Shown piece after piece: positions 46,323 to 54,608 of a DNA stretch of 64,000 nt. Origin of the DNA: CAVLDP01 sp963661945 (GTDB lineage Bacteria; Bacillota; Clostridia; Lachnospirales; Lachnospiraceae); assembly GCA_963661945.1 (NCBI GenBank), contig CAVLDP010000007.1, positions 7,007 to 71,006 on the forward strand, read 5' to 3'. Every line of letters begins with the position of its first letter. Position 1 is the stretch's first letter. A program made the position numbers and the translations under genes. Under the pieces are notes generated by a model. It saw only the letters and a list, made by a program, of their open reading frames with translations. It made no database searches and was not told the origin of the DNA.

Positions 46323-46793
46323 TTAGCCAAGATTTCTTATCTTAAAGTCCCTCTCCGCTTCGCGTCTCTGGTCCTTCTTTGCGATATCATCTCGCTTATC
46401 ATAGAGTTTCTTACCTCTTGCAAGTGCAATCTCCATCTTAACCAGGCTACCCTTCAGATAGACCTCCACCGGAACAAGAGTATATCCCTTCTCCTTGATC
46501 TTCTGCTCTAATTTCAGAATCTCTGACTTATGCATGAGAAGCTTCCGTGGGCGAAGCGGGTCTCGATTAAAGATATTGCCCTTCTCATAAGGAGATATAT
46601 GCATCTGGTAAATATAGACCTCTCCATCCTGGATTCGAACGAAGGCTTCCTTAATTGAGCACTTGCCCATACGAAGCGACTTCACTTCCGTTCCAACAAG
46701 ACTAATTCCCACCTCATAAGTCTCTTCCAAAAAATAGTCATGTCTTGCCTTTTTATTATTTGCAATTAATTTTCTACTTGTTGTAGCCACCAC
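46323..46793 (-). CDS. smpB: SsrA-binding protein SmpB
   Basis: SmpB binds the tRNA-like end of tmRNA and carries it into stalled ribosomes. The protein has the OB-fold signatures [27 protein letters not shown] and [14 protein letters not shown], and the C-terminal tail [23 protein letters not shown] that mimics an mRNA in the decoding site. The start is a GTG: either 46793 or the adjacent GTG one codon later, which is better spaced from AAAGGAG. The rnr stop lies inside this ribosome site, so rnr and smpB are coupled. Normal length (155-156 residues). Confidence 0.97.
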   Translation of the reverse strand: MVATTSRKLIANNKKARHDYFLEETYEVGISLVGTEVKSLRMGKCSIKEAFVRIQDGEVYIYQMHISPYEKGNIFNRDPLRPRKLLMHKSEILKLEQKIKEKGYTLVPVEVYLKGSLVKMEIALARGKKLYDKRDDIAKKDQRREAERDFKIRNLG

Positions 46794-48848
46794 TTACTCC
46801 TTTGCCAGTACAAAGTCTACCGTACCAAGATGCCTGTCGGCACCAGTTACCTGAACCCTCACTTCCTGACCCAACTTGTAATGTCGGTTCTTGGACTCGC
46901 CAATTAATTCAAAGGTCTCCTCCGAATAGACATAATAATCGTCATTCAGTTCTGTGATATGAATAAGACCTTCTACCGTATTTGGAAGTTCCACATAGAG
47001 TCCCCAGGCTGTCACGCCAGAGACATGCCCTGTATAGACCTCTCCCAAGTGTTCTTCCATATATTCGGCCTTCTTCATCTTCGTCACATTTCTCTCAGCT
47101 TCCTCTGCTCTTCGCTCAAGACTTGATGTCTCTGTTGCAACCTCTGGGAGAATCTCAGCATAATGGCCTATCCGCTTATGATCCATTCTGCCTCGCAGAG
47201 TTTCCTTGATAATGCGATGAATCTGTAGATCCGGATATCTACGAATTGGAGATGTGAAATGACAATAATACGGCGCAGCTAGGCCAAAATGTCCATTGCA
47301 CTCCACTGTATATCTGGCCTGTTGCATAGAGCGAAGTACAAGTCTTGTAATCATCGGCTCTTCCTGAGTTCCCGAAATCTTATCTAAGAGCTCCTGCACC
47401 TGCTTTGGCTTGATAGCCGAAGCATCACCAAGCATTGTTACGCCAAAGCCTCCCATCAGCTTCATCAAAGATTCCATCTTCTCTGGATCAGGCTTCGCAT
47501 GAGTTCGATAAAGAAATGGTAATCCCCTGTCATAGAAATCCTTGGCAACTGTTTCATTTGCCATGAGCATGAAATCTTCGATGATATTATTTGCAAGCGA
47601 AATCTCATACGGCAGGATATCAACAGGCTTACCTGTTGAATCCAGAATCACCTTGGTCTCCTGGAAATCAAAATCAATCGATCCTCTTTCCTTTCGATTA
47701 GCCCGAATTAAGCCTGAAACCTTGGCCATCAGCTTAAACATTGGAACTAAGTCCTTGTATTTCTTCTTCTCTTCTTTATCCTTGTCCACCAGGATCTTCT
47801 TCACTGAGGTATAAGTCATACGTCGGTCTACTCGAATCACAGATTCTGTAATCAGATGATCGACAAGACGACCATTTCGATCCAGTGTCATAATGCAGGA
47901 CAAGGCAAGTCGATCCACGCCCTCATTCAGAGAGCATATTCCATTCGACAGCTCTACTGGAAGCATAGGAATTACACGATCAGCAAGATATACAGAAGTT
48001 CCCCTCTTAAGGGCTTCCACATCAAGCGCAGACCCCTCCTGTACATAATTCGTTACATCCGCAATGTGAACACCCAGAATATATTTGCTGCCCTTACGCT
48101 GAAGAGAAACCGCATCATCGAGATCCTTGGAATCCTCACCATCAATCGTCACCATCTGTACATCTCGAAGGTCCATGCGGCCTTCCATATCCGCTTCACT
48201 TACATCCTTGGATACACGAACAGCCTGCTTAAGCACCTTCTCAGGAAATTCTGTAGGAATATCTGCCGCTTTCACCACAGATAAGATATCTGTTCCTGGC
48301 GCATTCATATCGCCTAGAATCTCAACAATCACTCCCTCTGGCTTCTTATCCTTCTTGCCATAAGATGTAATCTGGCAGACAACCTTATCATCCTTTAAGG
48401 CATGCATATCCTTGCCTTGAGGAATAAAGATATCTCGATCCATCTTCGAATCATCCGGAACTACAAAGCCAAAATTCTTAGATTTCTCGAATCTTCCTAC
48501 AACCGTCGTAACCTGATGTTCAAGAATATCGACAATCTCTGCCTCTACTCTCTTCCCCTCAGCTTTCGGGAGAATAGAAATTGCGACAACATCATTATGA
48601 AATGCCCCATTTCTATATTTCCCAGGAATGAAGAAGTCTTCCTCATAACCTTCCACTGTCACAAAGCCAAAGCCCTTAGGATGCGCAGTATATGTTCCCT
48701 CTAGCGTTCTCGTCATCTTCTTGCTAGTGTTCTTACTAATCTTCTTACTAGTATTCTTCCCGGTATTCTTACTAGCATTCTTACTAGTATTCTTGCTACT
48801 CTTCTTGCTCTTAACTTTACTCTTGCTCTTAAATTTACTCTTACTCAT
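46794..48848 (-). CDS. rnr: Ribonuclease R
   Basis: RNase R is a 3'-5' exoribonuclease that degrades structured RNA, including messages released by trans-translation. The protein (684 residues from the ATG at 48846-48848) has a Lys/Ser/Asn-rich N-terminal leader of about 45 residues with repeats, cold-shock domains (GFGFVTVEGYEEDFFIP, NFGFVVPDDSKMDRDIFIP), the catalytic RNB domain (TIDGEDSKDLDDAVSL, HIADVTNYV, with the conserved Asp residues) and a C-terminal S1 domain (GEVYTGHVSGVTAWGLYVEL). The longer frame would start inside the secG terminator. The Shine-Dalgarno (AGAGG) is rather far from this ATG. It precedes smpB directly. Confidence 0.94.
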   Translation of the reverse strand: MSKSKFKSKSKVKSKKSSKNTSKNASKNTGKNTSKKISKNTSKKMTRTLEGTYTAHPKGFGFVTVEGYEEDFFIPGKYRNGAFHNDVVAISILPKAEGKRVEAEIVDILEHQVTTVVGRFEKSKNFGFVVPDDSKMDRDIFIPQGKDMHALKDDKVVCQITSYGKKDKKPEGVIVEILGDMNAPGTDILSVVKAADIPTEFPEKVLKQAVRVSKDVSEADMEGRMDLRDVQMVTIDGEDSKDLDDAVSLQRKGSKYILGVHIADVTNYVQEGSALDVEALKRGTSVYLADRVIPMLPVELSNGICSLNEGVDRLALSCIMTLDRNGRLVDHLITESVIRVDRRMTYTSVKKILVDKDKEEKKKYKDLVPMFKLMAKVSGLIRANRKERGSIDFDFQETKVILDSTGKPVDILPYEISLANNIIEDFMLMANETVAKDFYDRGLPFLYRTHAKPDPEKMESLMKLMGGFGVTMLGDASAIKPKQVQELLDKISGTQEEPMITRLVLRSMQQARYTVECNGHFGLAAPYYCHFTSPIRRYPDLQIHRIIKETLRGRMDHKRIGHYAEILPEVATETSSLERRAEEAERNVTKMKKAEYMEEHLGEVYTGHVSGVTAWGLYVELPNTVEGLIHITELNDDYYVYSEETFELIGESKNRHYKLGQEVRVQVTGADRHLGTVDFVLAKE
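48717..48794. repeat. 12-bp tandem repeat in the 5' end of rnr
   Basis: About six imperfect copies of a 12-bp unit (plus strand TTCTTACTAGTA-like) encode a KNTS-type tetrapeptide: KNTS, KNAS, KNTG, KNTS, KKIS, KNTS. The period keeps the frame, so copy number could vary between strains. Confidence 0.85.
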
Positions 48849-48876
48849 TAATTCTATAGCCTCTATTCTACATAAG

Positions 48877-48903
48877 AAAAAAGCCACCGCTCTATGCGAT
48901 GGC
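48877..48903 (-). terminator. Terminator after secG
   Basis: GCCATCGC pairs with GCGGTGGC (one G-U) around ATAGA, followed by six T on the minus strand. It lies between secG and rnr, so part of the transcription from the secG promoter should stop here. I see no separate strong rnr promoter. Confidence 0.85.
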
Positions 48904-48919
48904 CCAACATACAAATCAC

Positions 48920-49168
48920 TTAAAAGCTTCCAATATTCAGCACAGCTGCAAGCACAAAGAAAACAACTACAAGTGCTGAAGTCAAGCGAACAAGGATGCC
49001 TTCCTTAGAACGTCCCTTATTCTTGCTCCAATAGGTCTCATTCGAAGATGCTGTACCGCTAAGTGAACCAAGACCTGCCTGCTTACCTTCCTGGAATAAA
49101 ATGATTACTGTAAGTGCAACGCACACAACAATAAATAATATCGTAATAATCGTCTTTAATACTGTCAT
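48920..49168 (-). CDS. secG: Preprotein translocase subunit SecG
   Basis: SecG is the small third subunit of the SecYEG export channel. The 82-residue protein has two membrane segments (residues 5-24 and 60-80) joined by the family loop LFQEGKQAGLGSLSGTASS. Size and layout are typical. AGGAGG lies upstream of the ATG. The order secG-rnr-smpB-ssrA is widespread in Firmicutes. Confidence 0.95.
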   Translation of the reverse strand: MTVLKTIITILFIVVCVALTVIILFQEGKQAGLGSLSGTASSNETYWSKNKGRSKEGILVRLTSALVVVFFVLAAVLNIGSF

Positions 49169-49209
49169 ATCTTCCTCCTAATTGGTCACTAGAATCGCAA
49201 CCGAAGTAA

Positions 49210-49238
49210 ATGTTAACACAAGGATAGTATTTTTTCAA
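49210..49238 (-). promoter_or_regulatory. Promoter of secG
   Basis: TTGAAA (49233-49238) and TAACAT (49210-49215) are 17 bases apart, about 35 bases upstream of the secG ATG. Confidence 0.8.
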
Positions 49239-49256
49239 GAGCATTCTCACTACCTA

Positions 49257-49285
49257 TTGAATTCCATGGCTTTCTAACCTAAAAT
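49257..49285 (+). promoter_or_regulatory. Promoter of the SulP transporter gene
   Basis: TTGAAT (49257-49262) and TAAAAT (49280-49285) are 17 bases apart. The leader contains a small dyad TGTGTA/TACACA (49293-49308) right at the expected RNA start, a possible operator. Confidence 0.75.
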
Positions 49286-49334
49286 AGACAACTGTGTATT
49301 TATACACACAATCTTTAGAAATCAGGAGTCAATC

Positions 49335-50981
49335 ATGAATGAATTAAGTCCAAAACTATTTGACGCCATGAAGGGCTATACCAAGGAACAGCTCGTCAAG
49401 GATATCATTTCCGGCATCATCGTCGCAATTATCGCGCTTCCACTATCCATCGCTCTTGCCATCGCATCCGGCGTGAGTCCAGAACAAGGACTCTATACAG
49501 CCATCATCGCTGGCTTCTTCATCTCCTTCTTCGGAGGTTCAAGAGTTCAGATTGGTGGACCAACCGCTGCTTTCGTAGTCATAATCTATGGCATCGTAAC
49601 AAAGCACGGCACCGACGGCTTAATCGTAGCCACAATCTTGGCAGGTATCTTCCTTATCATCATGGGAATCTGTCATTTTGGAACATTAATAAAGTATATT
49701 CCTTATACAATCACAACAGGCTTCACCTGTGGAATCGCAGTTACCTTATTTGTAGGTCAGCTGAAGGATTTCTTTGGTCTCTCCATTGAATCCCTTCCTT
49801 CTGACTTCTTGCCTAAGATTGAAGCATATATTAGTAATATTGGAACAATCAACTTAATGGCAACAGGAATCGGTCTTCTCGCAATTATCATCATGCTGCT
49901 TTGGCCGAAGATTACAAATAAGATTCCAGGCTCACTTATTGCAATCATTGTAACAACACTCATTGTTACTATCTTTAATCTTCCTGTTAATACAATTGGA
50001 TCTGTCTACGGAGAATTATCTTCATCCTTTCCATCCTTCCAGGTACCAACTGTATCTATGGACTTAATTCGTGAAATGCTGCAGCCAGCCTTCACCATCG
50101 CAATCCTAGCCGGCATTGAATCCCTGCTCTCAGCTGTTGTATCAGATGGCATGATTGGTGATAAGCATAAATCCAACGCCGAGCTCATCGGTCAGGGTCT
50201 CGGTAATATATTCTCTGGTCTATTCGGTGGTATTCCTGCAACAGGCGCAATCGCAAGAACAGCAGCCAATGTAAGAAATGGTGGTCGTACTCCAATTGCT
50301 GGTATCGTGCACTGCATCACACTTACCATTATCCTGCTTCTTCTTATGCCGCTCGCTGCCCTGATTCCAATGACAACGCTTGCTGCAGTCCTATTAATTG
50401 TTGCCGCTAATATGGCAGATTGGAAATCCTTTGGACACCTATGCAAGACTGCACCAAAATCCGATATCTTAGTTTTACTTGCAACATTCTTACTTACCAT
50501 CTTCTTTGACCTGGTTGTCGCAATTGAAATCGGCGTAGTACTAGCAGCCATGCTCTTCATGAAACGTATGTCAGAAACTGCTGAGGTTTCTTCCTGGAAA
50601 TATATCGAAGAACCAGATGTTATGCCAGGAGAAGCAGAGAAGTTATGCGAGATTCCAAAAGAAATTCGAGTATTTGAAATCTCAGGCCCAATGTTCTTCG
50701 CAGCCTGCGATCAAATTCTTAAGATTGACAGCAAGAAATTCACCAAGGTTGTCATAGTTCGTATGCGTGCTGTTCCTGCAATTGATGCTTCTGCCATGAA
50801 GAGCCTGCGAGAACTTGCAGAACGTGCCAGAAGAAAAGATATTACTCTCATCTTCTCTCATGTAAATGAGCAGCCAATGCATGTCATGGAGAAGGATCAT
50901 TTCATCGAATATCTCGGACAAGAAAATTTCCGTACAAATATCGTAGATGCTCTTGATTATGCACAGTCTCTTCTGAAATAA
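49335..50981 (+). CDS. SulP family inorganic anion transporter with STAS domain
   Basis: The 548-residue protein has about 12 membrane segments (residues 25-420) in the SulP pattern: ALPLSIALAIASGVSPEQGLYTAIIAGF, GGSRVQIGGPTAAFVVIIYG, and GNIFSGLFGGIPATGAIARTAANVRNGGRTPIAG. A C-terminal cytoplasmic STAS domain (residues 440-548, VFEISGPMFFAACDQIL, VVIVRMRAVPAIDASAM) follows. SulP proteins move sulfate, bicarbonate or dicarboxylates, and the sequence alone does not tell which; fumarate, bicarbonate and sulfate are all possible. AGGAG precedes the ATG. It is a single-gene unit on the plus strand with its own promoter and terminator. Confidence 0.93.
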   Translation: MNELSPKLFDAMKGYTKEQLVKDIISGIIVAIIALPLSIALAIASGVSPEQGLYTAIIAGFFISFFGGSRVQIGGPTAAFVVIIYGIVTKHGTDGLIVATILAGIFLIIMGICHFGTLIKYIPYTITTGFTCGIAVTLFVGQLKDFFGLSIESLPSDFLPKIEAYISNIGTINLMATGIGLLAIIIMLLWPKITNKIPGSLIAIIVTTLIVTIFNLPVNTIGSVYGELSSSFPSFQVPTVSMDLIREMLQPAFTIAILAGIESLLSAVVSDGMIGDKHKSNAELIGQGLGNIFSGLFGGIPATGAIARTAANVRNGGRTPIAGIVHCITLTIILLLLMPLAALIPMTTLAAVLLIVAANMADWKSFGHLCKTAPKSDILVLLATFLLTIFFDLVVAIEIGVVLAAMLFMKRMSETAEVSSWKYIEEPDVMPGEAEKLCEIPKEIRVFEISGPMFFAACDQILKIDSKKFTKVVIVRMRAVPAIDASAMKSLRELAERARRKDITLIFSHVNEQPMHVMEKDHFIEYLGQENFRTNIVDALDYAQSLLK

Positions 50982-50989
50982 ATCTATAG

Positions 50990-51030
50990 AAAAAGGCTCC
51001 ATCAGGATTATCCTGATGGAGCCTTCTTTA
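50990..51030. terminator. Bidirectional terminator between sulP and the TPR protein gene
   Basis: A perfect 13-bp stem (GGCTCCATCAGGA and its complement) lies at 50995-51023, with A run before and TTCTTT after. It separates two convergent genes. Confidence 0.93.
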
Positions 51031-51040
51031 TAATAAATAT

Positions 51041-51706
51041 CTAGTTCATTGCAGATACAATCGCATTATATTCAGCAAGCTTCTTCTCAACTCTTTGCTT
51101 AGCATTAATATCATCGGTCATCTCATAGAGTCTATACGCTGCCATAAAGAAGGTATCCGTCTCACTATCGCATACCAGATCATCTCTCAGGTACTTCTCT
51201 GTAAGCTCACGTGCCTCGTCAAGCTTCTGCAGTTCTACCTTGAGGAAGACATTCGATGCTGCTGCGTATAAATCATACGGATAGTCTGCAAGCCATTCTT
51301 CACCGAACTTCTCAGCTTCATCAAATCTTCCAAGATGCTCTAAGGCATTGCCCTTACGGAACTTATACTCAGACGGCATCTTCTTCTCCCAACGGAAGAG
51401 TTCAACCATCTTATCCGCAGATGCAATTACAGCTTCATAGTCCTCATGATCCTCGAGGAAATCAAAGTACTCCTCAAGCACATCTGCAAAATCATAACTA
51501 CTACCGGATGCTTCGGTAAGTTCATCTAATTCTGTCGAGAAATCTGGATTCAACTTACGCTCATCCAAAATAGCTTCTACCAAGGCATCAAATGCAGCCT
51601 TCCAAATAGAAGTATCAAGTTCCTTCGCACCAATCGTGCTAAGATGGCATTCCTTCATCTGCTTAACTGCATCTGGCCACTTACTACTCGTTAATGTATT
51701 CACCAT
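51041..51706 (-). CDS. TPR-like cytoplasmic protein, function unknown
   Basis: The product (221 residues from the ATG at 51704-51706, preceded by GAGGAGAGGG) is all-helical, with repeats of the tetratricopeptide type: LEDHEDYEAVIASADKMVELFRWE, FRKGNALEHLGRFDEAEKFGEEWLADYP, and NVFLKVELQKLDEARELTEKYL. TPR proteins act as binding scaffolds. There is no signal peptide or membrane segment. It is last in the gpmI-pur-mrp-cyclophilin run, 83 bases after the cyclophilin. No specific role can be inferred. Confidence 0.75.
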   Translation of the reverse strand: MVNTLTSSKWPDAVKQMKECHLSTIGAKELDTSIWKAAFDALVEAILDERKLNPDFSTELDELTEASGSSYDFADVLEEYFDFLEDHEDYEAVIASADKMVELFRWEKKMPSEYKFRKGNALEHLGRFDEAEKFGEEWLADYPYDLYAAASNVFLKVELQKLDEARELTEKYLRDDLVCDSETDTFFMAAYRLYEMTDDINAKQRVEKKLAEYNAIVSAMN

Positions 51707-51789
51707 ATTGCCCTCTCCTCTTCTAAGAAAATTGTAAAAACCTATATTCACATTATATCAAAAGAAGCGATGGAAGGAAGACTAATATT

Positions 51790-52311
51790 TTAGCATTTCT
51801 CTGGCTCAGCATATTCAACGCCAAAAGTCTCAACGGTAACTGTCTTCATCTTCTGCTCTTCAAGAGGTCTGTCTGAATAATCAGTTGCAGTCTCTGCGAT
51901 TTTATTTACCACATCCATGCCTTCGATAATCTTACCGAATCCAGCATAATCGCCATCCAGATGAGGAGATGTCTCATGCATAATAAAGAACTGAGATCCA
52001 GCAGAATCTGGGAACATCGTACGAGCCATAGAAAGCACACCAGGAGTATGCTTCAGATCATTCTTAAAGCCATTGCTGGAAAATTCTCCACGAATAGAAT
52101 ATCCAGGGCCACCTGTACCTGTTCCTGTTGGATCGCCGCCCTGAAGCATAAAGCCACGGATGACACGATGGAAAATGATTCCATCATAGTAACCCTTCTT
52201 AATTAGACTGATAAAGTTGTTCACCGTATTTGGTGCAATCTCAGGATATAGCTCTGCCTTCATCACATCGCCATTCTCCATCGTAATTGTAACAATTGGA
52301 TTTTGTGCCAT
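51790..52311 (-). CDS. Cyclophilin-type peptidyl-prolyl cis-trans isomerase
   Basis: The protein (173 residues from the ATG at 52309-52311, with AAGGAGG upstream) is a single cyclophilin domain with catalytic Arg and surrounding motif YDGIIFHRVIRGFMLQGGDPTGTGTGGPGY, then SMARTMFPDSAGSQFFI and GDYAGFGKIIEGMDVV. It speeds proline isomerisation during protein folding. No signal peptide, so it is cytoplasmic, unlike the PrsA-like foldase. It starts 10 bases after the Mrp-type gene stop. Confidence 0.95.
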   Translation of the reverse strand: MAQNPIVTITMENGDVMKAELYPEIAPNTVNNFISLIKKGYYDGIIFHRVIRGFMLQGGDPTGTGTGGPGYSIRGEFSSNGFKNDLKHTPGVLSMARTMFPDSAGSQFFIMHETSPHLDGDYAGFGKIIEGMDVVNKIAETATDYSDRPLEEQKMKTVTVETFGVEYAEPEKC

Positions 52312-52321
52312 AATATCCTCC

Positions 52322-53131
52322 TTAATCAAATTCTCTTGGCATTACCTGTTCAAGAACAGGGATTGCAGCATCTAAGAAATGAAGTTCATTGTCAAAAGCT
52401 CTGCCTGCATCCACCTTTTCTGCAAAGGATGGATCAAGCGGAAGCTTGCCAAGAAGCGCAATACCAAGCTCCTCTGCAACCTCATCTACATGGCTTTCAC
52501 CAAATAGCTTAATCTCCTTGCCGCAATCTGGGCAGGATAGATAGCTATAATTCTCAACCAGGCCAAGAACAGGAATATCCATCATTCCAGCCATATTGTA
52601 GGCCTTCTTCACAATCATCTGAACAAGTTCCTGAGGAGAAGTAACAATTATAATTCCCTCGACAGGAAGGGACTGAAATACCGTAAGTGGAACATCGCCT
52701 GTTCCAGGAGGCATATCAACGAATAAATAATCTACATCGCCCCACAAAACATCTGTCCAGAACTGCTTCACTGCCCCTGCAATTACAGGTCCTCTCCATA
52801 CAACAGGTGCTTCCTCATCTTCTAAGAGGAGGTTAATTGACATAATCTTGGTTCCATCCTCTGCAACAACAGGATAAGTTCCCTTATCATCTGCCATGGC
52901 AGGTCCATGTACACCATACATCTTCGGAATAGATGGGCCAGTAATATCTGCATCGAGAATTCCGACACTGTAACCCGCTCTCTTCATAAGGGATGCAAGT
53001 TGTCCTGTAACAAAGGATTTGCCAACGCCACCCTTACCACTCACAACACCAATTACGTGCTTTATATTCGAATAAGGGTTCATCTCTTCTTGAAAATTAG
53101 GCTTCTTTGCCTTCAAATCTTCAAAACTCAT
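52322..53131 (-). CDS. Mrp/NBP35-type P-loop ATPase, iron-sulfur carrier
   Basis: The 269-residue protein has the deviant Walker A GVVSGKGGVGKSFVTG, DADITGPSIPKMYGV, VDMPPGTGDVPLTVFQ and a C-terminal CxxC (LSCPDCGKEI), the metal site of Mrp/ApbC/Nbp35 proteins that assemble and deliver [4Fe-4S] clusters. Such carriers could serve PurF, AddB and NifJ encoded in this window, all iron-sulfur proteins, but that is inference. It lies 11 bases after purB. Confidence 0.92.
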   Translation of the reverse strand: MSFEDLKAKKPNFQEEMNPYSNIKHVIGVVSGKGGVGKSFVTGQLASLMKRAGYSVGILDADITGPSIPKMYGVHGPAMADDKGTYPVVAEDGTKIMSINLLLEDEEAPVVWRGPVIAGAVKQFWTDVLWGDVDYLFVDMPPGTGDVPLTVFQSLPVEGIIIVTSPQELVQMIVKKAYNMAGMMDIPVLGLVENYSYLSCPDCGKEIKLFGESHVDEVAEELGIALLGKLPLDPSFAEKVDAGRAFDNELHFLDAAIPVLEQVMPREFD

Positions 53132-53142
53132 ACTATTATCTC

Positions 53143-54594
53143 CTAAACATTAATCTCAGCAGTAAGTCCAAGTAAGTCCTTATTTGCATCAAGAACAGGT
53201 CTTACTTCATCTCTTAAATAGACCTCAACCTGACGTGGAGCTCTACCTACATACTTGGCTGGATCCATGGTAGTCTCAAGATCTTCAAGAGATAATCCAA
53301 ATACTGGATCCTCTGCAATCAGCTCAAGAAGGTTATTCTCTCCACCATTTTCCTTGACATTAGCACCAGCCTTCATGGACAGACCACGAATCTCTTCATG
53401 CAGCTCCTGTCTATTGCCACCATTCTTAACGGCATCCATCATGATATTCTCTGTTGCCATAAATGGAAGCTCTGAACGAAGTCTCTTCTCAATTACCTTG
53501 TCATAGACCTTAAGTCCATCTGTAACATTAAGGCAGAGATCTAAGATTCCATCTGTAGCAAGGAAGCCTTCTGCAACAGAGAGTCTCTTATTTGCAGAAT
53601 CATCAAGCGTTCTCTCAAACCACTGAGTAGCAGATGTGATAGCAGGATTTAATGCATCAATCATCACGTAACGCGCAAGGGATGCTATTCTCTCGCTACG
53701 CATTGGATTTCTCTTATAAGCCATGGCAGAAGATCCAATCTGATTCTTCTCAAACGGCTCCTCAATCTCCTTCAGATGCTGAAGCAAACGGATATCATTA
53801 CTCATCTTATGTGCTGATGCTGCAATACCAGCAAGAACATTGCAGACTCTGGTATCCACCTTACGAGAATAGGTCTGACCTGACACAGGCATACATTTCT
53901 CAAAGCCCATCTTCTTTGCAATCATAGGATCAATCTTATCAATTGTCTCATGATCTCCATCGAAGAGCTCTAAGAAAGAAGCCTGAGTTCCTGTCGTTCC
54001 CTTAGAGCCAAGCATCTTCAGGGTAGAAATGCAATAATCAAGGTCTTCTAAGTCCATCATAAACTCATTGATCCAGAGCGTTGCACGCTTACCAACTGTT
54101 GTTGGCTGAGCTGGCTGAAAATGAGTAAACGCAAGAGTAGGCATATCCTTGTATTCATCTGCGAACTTGGAAAGTGCATAGATAACATTAACAAGCTTCT
54201 GTCGAATGAGAAGCAAGCCATCACGCATAATAATTACATCCGTATTATCGCCCACATAACATGAGGTTGCTCCAAGATGAATGATTCCAGCTGCTTTTGG
54301 GCACTGCAAACCATAAGCATATACATGGCTCATAACATCGTGACGAACTTCCTTCTCACGAGCCTTCGCAACATCATAATTGATGTCGTAGATATGCTCC
54401 TTCATCTCATCTATCATGTCCTGAGTAATTACAGGCTTGCCGTTCTCAGAAAGTCCAAGCTCCATTTCCGTCTCAGCAAGAGCAATCCATAGCTTTCTCC
54501 AGGTAGAGAATTTCTTGTCCTGTGAGAAAATATACTGCATCTCCTTGCTGGCATAGCGCTCTGATAATGGGCTTACGTATCTATCTGTACTCAT
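53143..54594 (-). CDS. purB: Adenylosuccinate lyase
   Basis: PurB removes fumarate from SAICAR and from adenylosuccinate, acting twice in purine synthesis. The 483-residue protein is the longer, eukaryote-like form. It has HLGATSCYVGDNTDVIIM, the THFQPAQPTTVGKR motif and the fumarase-superfamily signature IGSSAMAYKRNPMRSERI. It follows purF by 14 bases and acts directly downstream of PurC in the pathway. Confidence 0.97.
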   Translation of the reverse strand: MSTDRYVSPLSERYASKEMQYIFSQDKKFSTWRKLWIALAETEMELGLSENGKPVITQDMIDEMKEHIYDINYDVAKAREKEVRHDVMSHVYAYGLQCPKAAGIIHLGATSCYVGDNTDVIIMRDGLLLIRQKLVNVIYALSKFADEYKDMPTLAFTHFQPAQPTTVGKRATLWINEFMMDLEDLDYCISTLKMLGSKGTTGTQASFLELFDGDHETIDKIDPMIAKKMGFEKCMPVSGQTYSRKVDTRVCNVLAGIAASAHKMSNDIRLLQHLKEIEEPFEKNQIGSSAMAYKRNPMRSERIASLARYVMIDALNPAITSATQWFERTLDDSANKRLSVAEGFLATDGILDLCLNVTDGLKVYDKVIEKRLRSELPFMATENIMMDAVKNGGNRQELHEEIRGLSMKAGANVKENGGENNLLELIAEDPVFGLSLEDLETTMDPAKYVGRAPRQVEVYLRDEVRPVLDANKDLLGLTAEINV

Positions 54595-54608
54595 ATATTC
54601 TCCTTCTA

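Noticed and set aside
48717..48794. CRISPR-like short repeat array
   Set aside because: Units are 12 bp, contiguous, imperfect and in frame in rnr; there are no spacers.
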